A DNA stretch of 64,000 nt from Amycolatopsis lurida (lineage in GTDB: Bacteria; Actinomycetota; Actinomycetes; Mycobacteriales; Pseudonocardiaceae). Shown one piece after another: positions 60,516-64,000 of this stretch. The DNA lies in assembly GCF_900105055.1 (NCBI RefSeq), contig NZ_FNTA01000004.1, positions 5,363,501-5,427,500 on the forward strand, in the 5' to 3' direction. The position numbers and the translations under genes are program-made. Position 1 is the first letter of the stretch; each line of letters opens with the position of its first letter. Under the pieces are notes generated by a model. That model saw nothing but the letters and a program-made list of their open reading frames with translations, did no database searches and was not told the origin of the DNA.

Positions 60516-61430
60516 GTGTCTGCAGGTGGCGGAACCAAGGCGATCATCGCCGCGCTCGTCGCGAACGCCGGAATCGCGGCCGCGAAGTTCGCCGGCTACC
60601 TCATCACGGGGTCGTCCTCGATGCTGGCCGAGTCCGTGCACTCGCTCGCGGACACCTCGAACCAGGGGCTCCTGCTGCTGGGTCAGAAGACCTCGCAGCG
60701 CAAGGCGACCCGCACCCACCCGTTCGGCTTCGGACGGGACCGGTACTTCTACTCGTTCATCGTCGCGCTGATGCTCTTCACCCTCGGCTCGGTGTTCGCG
60801 CTGTGGGAGGGCGTCCACAAGATCACCGAGCCGGAGGACCTGACATCGCCGCTGGTGGCGGTCGGCATCCTGGTGGTCGCGATCGGACTGGAGTGCTACT
60901 CCTTCTACACCGCGATCCAGGAGTCGAAGAAGATCAAGGGCGACGCGGGCTGGTGGGCCTTCATCCGCCAGGCCAAGACGCCGGAACTGCCGGTGGTGCT
61001 GCTGGAGGACGCGGGCGCGCTGCTCGGTCTGATCTTCGCGCTCGCGGGCGTCGGGCTTTCGGTGCTCACGGGTGACCCGGTGTGGGACGGCATCGGCACC
61101 GTGACGATCGGTGTGCTGCTCGGCGTCATCGCGATCATCCTGATCATCGAGATGAAGAGCCTGCTGATCGGCGAAGGGGCCACCGAGTCCGATCTCGACG
61201 TGATCGTCGACGAGCTCGCCGCGGGCAAGGTCGAGCGGGTCATCCACATCCGGACGCTGTACATCGGCCCGGACGAGATGCTGGTGGCCGCGAAGCTCGC
61301 GCTGGTGCCTGGGCTGGAGACCGCGGACATCGCGCAGGCGATCGACGACGCCGAAGCGCGTGTGCGGGCGAAGGTGCCGACGGCGAAGCTGATCTACCTG
61401 GAGCCGGACCTGGACCGCGCGCTGGCCTGA
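60516..61430 (+). CDS. Cation diffusion facilitator metal exporter
   Basis: 304 aa, about six transmembrane segments. Metal-binding SVHSLADTSNQGLLLLG (TM2 His/Asp) and LLEDAGALLGLIFALAG (TM5 Glu/Asp) are visible; the C-terminal domain holds TLYIGPDEMLVAAKLAL. Probably exports Zn2+, Co2+ or Mn2+. GGGGAG is 6 nt before GTG 60516. The His-rich loop of some relatives is absent. Confidence 0.9.
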   Translation: MSAGGGTKAIIAALVANAGIAAAKFAGYLITGSSSMLAESVHSLADTSNQGLLLLGQKTSQRKATRTHPFGFGRDRYFYSFIVALMLFTLGSVFALWEGVHKITEPEDLTSPLVAVGILVVAIGLECYSFYTAIQESKKIKGDAGWWAFIRQAKTPELPVVLLEDAGALLGLIFALAGVGLSVLTGDPVWDGIGTVTIGVLLGVIAIILIIEMKSLLIGEGATESDLDVIVDELAAGKVERVIHIRTLYIGPDEMLVAAKLALVPGLETADIAQAIDDAEARVRAKVPTAKLIYLEPDLDRALA

Positions 61431-61490
61431 GCCGGTCTCGTGGCGCCGGCGAGGCCGGGCAGCCTTCGGGACGTGGTCGGCAGGTGCGCG

Positions 61491-61542
61491 GGGGTCGTGA
61501 GTGGTAAGTGTCGTCCTAACGCTCTTTACCACTCACGACCCC
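61491..61542. repeat. CTCGTGAGTGGT-family palindrome, diverged copy 3
   Basis: Outer 17-bp arms GGGGTCGTGAGTGGTAA and complement are perfect, but the inner half, GGACGG...CCGTCC in the other copies, is altered to TGTCGTCCTAACGCTC and no longer pairs. It lies 60 bp after the CDF gene. Confidence 0.75.
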
Positions 61543-61911
61543 CCGCACAGGCCGCCACAAAACGGACATCCGGTCACTGGACCTGTCCTATGTGGACTCT
61601 CGGTGTGCGGCGGGTCCCGGTCGGTCCCGCACGTCGCCGGAAGGCCTCATCGCACGTGACCCCGGCCGCGGCACCTTGCCGCACCCTCCGCGACATAGGC
61701 ACCAGCCGTCGGAAATGCCCCTCGTGGACGGTCGGGAAACGTGCCGGGTGTTCTTGGCGGGTCCGGAGCGGCTACCGCCATTCGGAGCAACCGTCCGTAC
61801 TCCGGCGATCACCGCCACGACCTCCGAGTACTTCGTTGCTCTCCCACCGCGCTGCCGTCACGGCCGGGCGATAGGGTCCCTTGAACCGCAGTCAGGTGTA
61901 GGAGGTCAAGG
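61543..61911. other. Gene-free region upstream of the APC permease
   Basis: About 370 bp in which no ORF shows coding quality. No riboswitch-like motif recognised. GTAGGAGGTCAAGG just before 61912 is the ribosome site of the next gene. Confidence 0.5.
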
Positions 61912-63432
61912 GTGCCCGGAAACGGTCTGTGGCGTACGAAATCCATCGAGCAATCCATCGCGGACACCGACGAACCGGGGACCAAGCTCAGGCGGAACCT
62001 GAGCGCGTGGGACCTGACCGTCTTCGGTGTCGCCGTCGTCATCGGTGCCGGCATCTTCACCCTCACCGCGCGGACGGCCGGTGACTTCGCGGGTCCGTCG
62101 GTCTCGCTCGCATTCGTGTTCGCGGCCATCGCCTGCGCGCTGGCCGCCCTCTGTTACGCGGAATTCGCGTCGACCGTCCCGGTGGCCGGGAGCGCGTACA
62201 CGTTCTCCTACGCCACGTTCGGCGAATTCATGGCGTGGATCATCGGCTGGGACCTCATCCTGGAGCTCGCGGTCGGCGCGGCCGCGGTGTCGAAGGGCTG
62301 GTCCGCCTACCTCGAAACCGTGCTCTCCTACATCTTCGGCAAGGGCACGAAGACGACGTTCGAGCTCGGCCCGATCCCGGTCGACTGGGGCGCCTTGCTC
62401 GTGGTGCTGGTGCTCGCGACACTGCTCGCCGTCGGCACGAAGCTGTCTTCGCGGTTCTCCATGGTGATCACCGGGATCAAGGTCGCGGTGGTGCTGTTCG
62501 TGATCGTGCTGGGCATCTTCTACATCAAGGGGTCGAACTACACGCCGTTCATCCCGGACGCCCAGCCCGCCGCGGAGTCGGCGTCGACCGGTGTCGACCA
62601 GTCGCTGTTCTCGCTGATCGCCGGTGGCGGCAGCAGCGCGTTCGGCGTCTTCGGCCTGCTGGCCGCCGCGTCGCTGGTGTTCTTCGCGTTCATCGGGTTC
62701 GACATCGTCGCGACCACCGCCGAGGAGACCCGCAACCCGCAGAAGGCCGTGCCCCGCGGCATCTTCGGCTCGCTCGCCATCGTCACGGTGCTGTACGTCG
62801 CCGTGTCGCTCGTGGTCGTCGGCATGGTGAACTACAAGGAACTCGGCACCACGGCGGGTGACGGCGGCAAGAAGACGCTCGCGTCCGCGTTCGCGGCCAA
62901 CGGCGTCGACTGGGCGGCCAACATCATCTCCGTCGGCGCGCTCGCCGGTCTGACGACCGTCGTCATGGTGCTGATGCTCGGCCAGATCCGGATCATCTTC
63001 GCGATGTCGCGTGACGGCCTGATGCCGCGCGGCCTGGCGAAGACCGGCTCGAACGGGACCCCGAAGCGCGCGACCATCGTCGTCGGCGGGCTGGTCGCGG
63101 TCGCGGCGACGTTCTTCCCGGCCGACAAGCTCGAGGAAATGGTCAACGTCGGGACGCTGTTCGCCTTCGTTCTGGTCTCGGCGGGCGTGCTGGTGCTGCG
63201 CAAGACCCGGCCCGATCTGCCCCGCGCCTTCCGGGTGCCGTGGGTTCCGGTGATCCCGATCCTGGCGATCGTCGCCTGCCTCTGGCTGATGCTGAACCTG
63301 ACCGTGCTCACGTGGCTGCGCTTCCTGGCGTGGATGGCGCTGGGCGTCGTCATCTACTTCGCCTACAGCCGTCGCCGTTCGCTGCTCGGCAAGCAGAACA
63401 AGGGCGAGGTGCCGACGTCCGTTTCGGACTGA
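61912..63432 (+). CDS. APC-superfamily amino acid permease
   Basis: 506 aa, 12 transmembrane helices. VVIGAGIFTLTARTAGDFAGP (TM1), CYAEFASTVPVAGSAYTFSY (TM3 start) and FIGFDIVATTAEETRNPQKAVPRGI (TM6, IL) are cationic amino acid transporter (CAT/YhdG-like) motifs. It imports amino acids, possibly arginine or lysine. GTG start with GGAGG 8 nt upstream; terminator follows. Confidence 0.92.
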   Translation: MPGNGLWRTKSIEQSIADTDEPGTKLRRNLSAWDLTVFGVAVVIGAGIFTLTARTAGDFAGPSVSLAFVFAAIACALAALCYAEFASTVPVAGSAYTFSYATFGEFMAWIIGWDLILELAVGAAAVSKGWSAYLETVLSYIFGKGTKTTFELGPIPVDWGALLVVLVLATLLAVGTKLSSRFSMVITGIKVAVVLFVIVLGIFYIKGSNYTPFIPDAQPAAESASTGVDQSLFSLIAGGGSSAFGVFGLLAAASLVFFAFIGFDIVATTAEETRNPQKAVPRGIFGSLAIVTVLYVAVSLVVVGMVNYKELGTTAGDGGKKTLASAFAANGVDWAANIISVGALAGLTTVVMVLMLGQIRIIFAMSRDGLMPRGLAKTGSNGTPKRATIVVGGLVAVAATFFPADKLEEMVNVGTLFAFVLVSAGVLVLRKTRPDLPRAFRVPWVPVIPILAIVACLWLMLNLTVLTWLRFLAWMALGVVIYFAYSRRRSLLGKQNKGEVPTSVSD

Positions 63433-63446
63433 TCATTCTCGTTTCG

Positions 63447-63484
63447 GCGGCCCACCATTCCTTTGTGGATGGTGGGCCGCTTTG
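63447..63484 (+). terminator. Terminator after the APC permease
   Basis: GCGGCCCACCAT pairs with ATGGTGGGCCGC (12 bp, 10-nt loop) followed by TTTG. Confidence 0.85.
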
Positions 63485-63656
63485 TCGGGGCCCCCGGTTC
63501 CGGTGTGAAATCGGTGTGCGATAACGTCCGGGCTCTTGCCTCACCCCGACGGGTGAACGGGACTCGTGGAGAAGCACCGCGAGTTGACCTTCGTCCCTCA
63601 GAAGAGGCAACCGCGCTTCTCTCGTTTGTCCCCCGATCGGTACAGGAGAGCTCTGA

Positions 63657-64000
63657 ATGCAGATCAAGCCCAGACGGCGCGTCCGTTCCGCCGTCACCGT
63701 CGTCGCCCTCGCCACCGCCGCCCTGCTGGGCACCGCGGGCACCGCGCTGGCGTGCCACACCGACGACCCCCGCGCCATCCCGACGCCGAAGAACGTCAGC
63801 ACCTGTGAGAAGGCCAAGCTGCCGGGCACCGAGATCTCGACGAAGGACCTGACCTTCACCGGTGGCACGGAGAAGGACAAGTACCTCAACATCACCGCGG
63901 TCGGTGAAGGCGTCACCGTCACCGCGATCGTGGTCAAGGGCGGCGACGGCTACAACATCTACGAGCCCGGCAAGCGTGGCCTCGCCGAGACCCCGCCGTG
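63657..64000 (+). CDS. Secreted protein, 3' end beyond window
   Basis: First 114 residues. Signal peptide MQIKPRRRVRSAVTVVALAT with a hydrophobic core to ALACHTDD (cleavage near residue 31-33). CHTDDPRA and STCEKAK suggest a disulphide. A mature domain (KYLNITAVGEGVTVTAIVVKGGDGYNIYEPG) looks like a beta-sandwich. ATG preceded by GGAGAG. Family not recognised; the gene is truncated at the right edge. Confidence 0.75.
   Translation, partial: MQIKPRRRVRSAVTVVALATAALLGTAGTALACHTDDPRAIPTPKNVSTCEKAKLPGTEISTKDLTFTGGTEKDKYLNITAVGEGVTVTAIVVKGGDGYNIYEPGKRGLAETPP

Noticed and set aside
61592..62002. 136-codon ORF before the APC permease
   Set aside because: Overlaps the permease start and its ribosome site in another frame; composition is unbiased.

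Overview
The window is high-GC, gene-dense chromosomal DNA of an actinobacterium, most likely Pseudonocardiaceae and probably Amycolatopsis-like (inference from protein style, mshB for mycothiol, a WhiB regulator, an AfsR/SARP regulator, and many GTG/TTG and leaderless starts). I see no rRNA, tRNA, prophage, IS element or CRISPR array. Gene order is partly that of Mycobacterium tuberculosis from memory, in three blocks: xseA / lipid-droplet protein / ispH / DUF6542 / ychF; typA / lpqW / mshB / membrane protein; and whiB2-like / metallopeptidase-like / DUF3499 / manB / SIS-like / manA.

Layout. 1-12.7 kb: xseA, ispH and DNA maintenance genes (rmuC-like, sbcDC, ogt, Ada-AlkA fusion) and ychF. 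12.8-16.7 kb: a lower-GC accessory island with an AbiE-like toxin-antitoxin pair behind a perfect 17+17 bp inverted repeat, its nucleotidyltransferase split into two overlapping ORFs, then hypothetical genes and an ankyrin protein. 16.7-21.9 kb: secreted M28 peptidase, a TetR/MFS efflux locus with two operators, an atypical SDR, an HxlR regulator and two tiny membrane proteins. 22-26 kb: PCD dehydratase and a thiamine-type ABC importer. 26-31.2 kb: LolA-like/ABC exporter operon divergent from a two-component system.

31.3-33.7 kb: Nudix hydrolase, a tryptophanyl-tRNA synthetase preceded by a full ribosome-mediated attenuator with a Trp-Trp leader peptide, a YCII protein and a 52-aa Cys-rich protein whose predicted promoter overlaps an IdeR-like iron box. 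33.7-47.3 kb: typA, lpqW, an oligopeptide ABC system whose fused ATPase faces the other genes, mshB and an M50 protease. 47.4-56.6 kb: whiB, a giant membrane glycosyltransferase, then mannose-phosphate genes (manB, SIS-like, manA) that should feed GDP-mannose and mannolipid synthesis. 56.8-64 kb: membrane protein, AfsR-type regulator, CDF metal exporter, APC permease and the start of a secreted protein.

Two genome-scale signatures stand out. Many genes carry a TANNNT hexamer 6-8 nt before the start codon, the hallmark of leaderless actinobacterial transcripts. Gene 3' ends are occupied by several distinct families of long perfect palindromes, a 21-bp tandem array and other repeats, some of which supply the stop codon of the adjacent gene.
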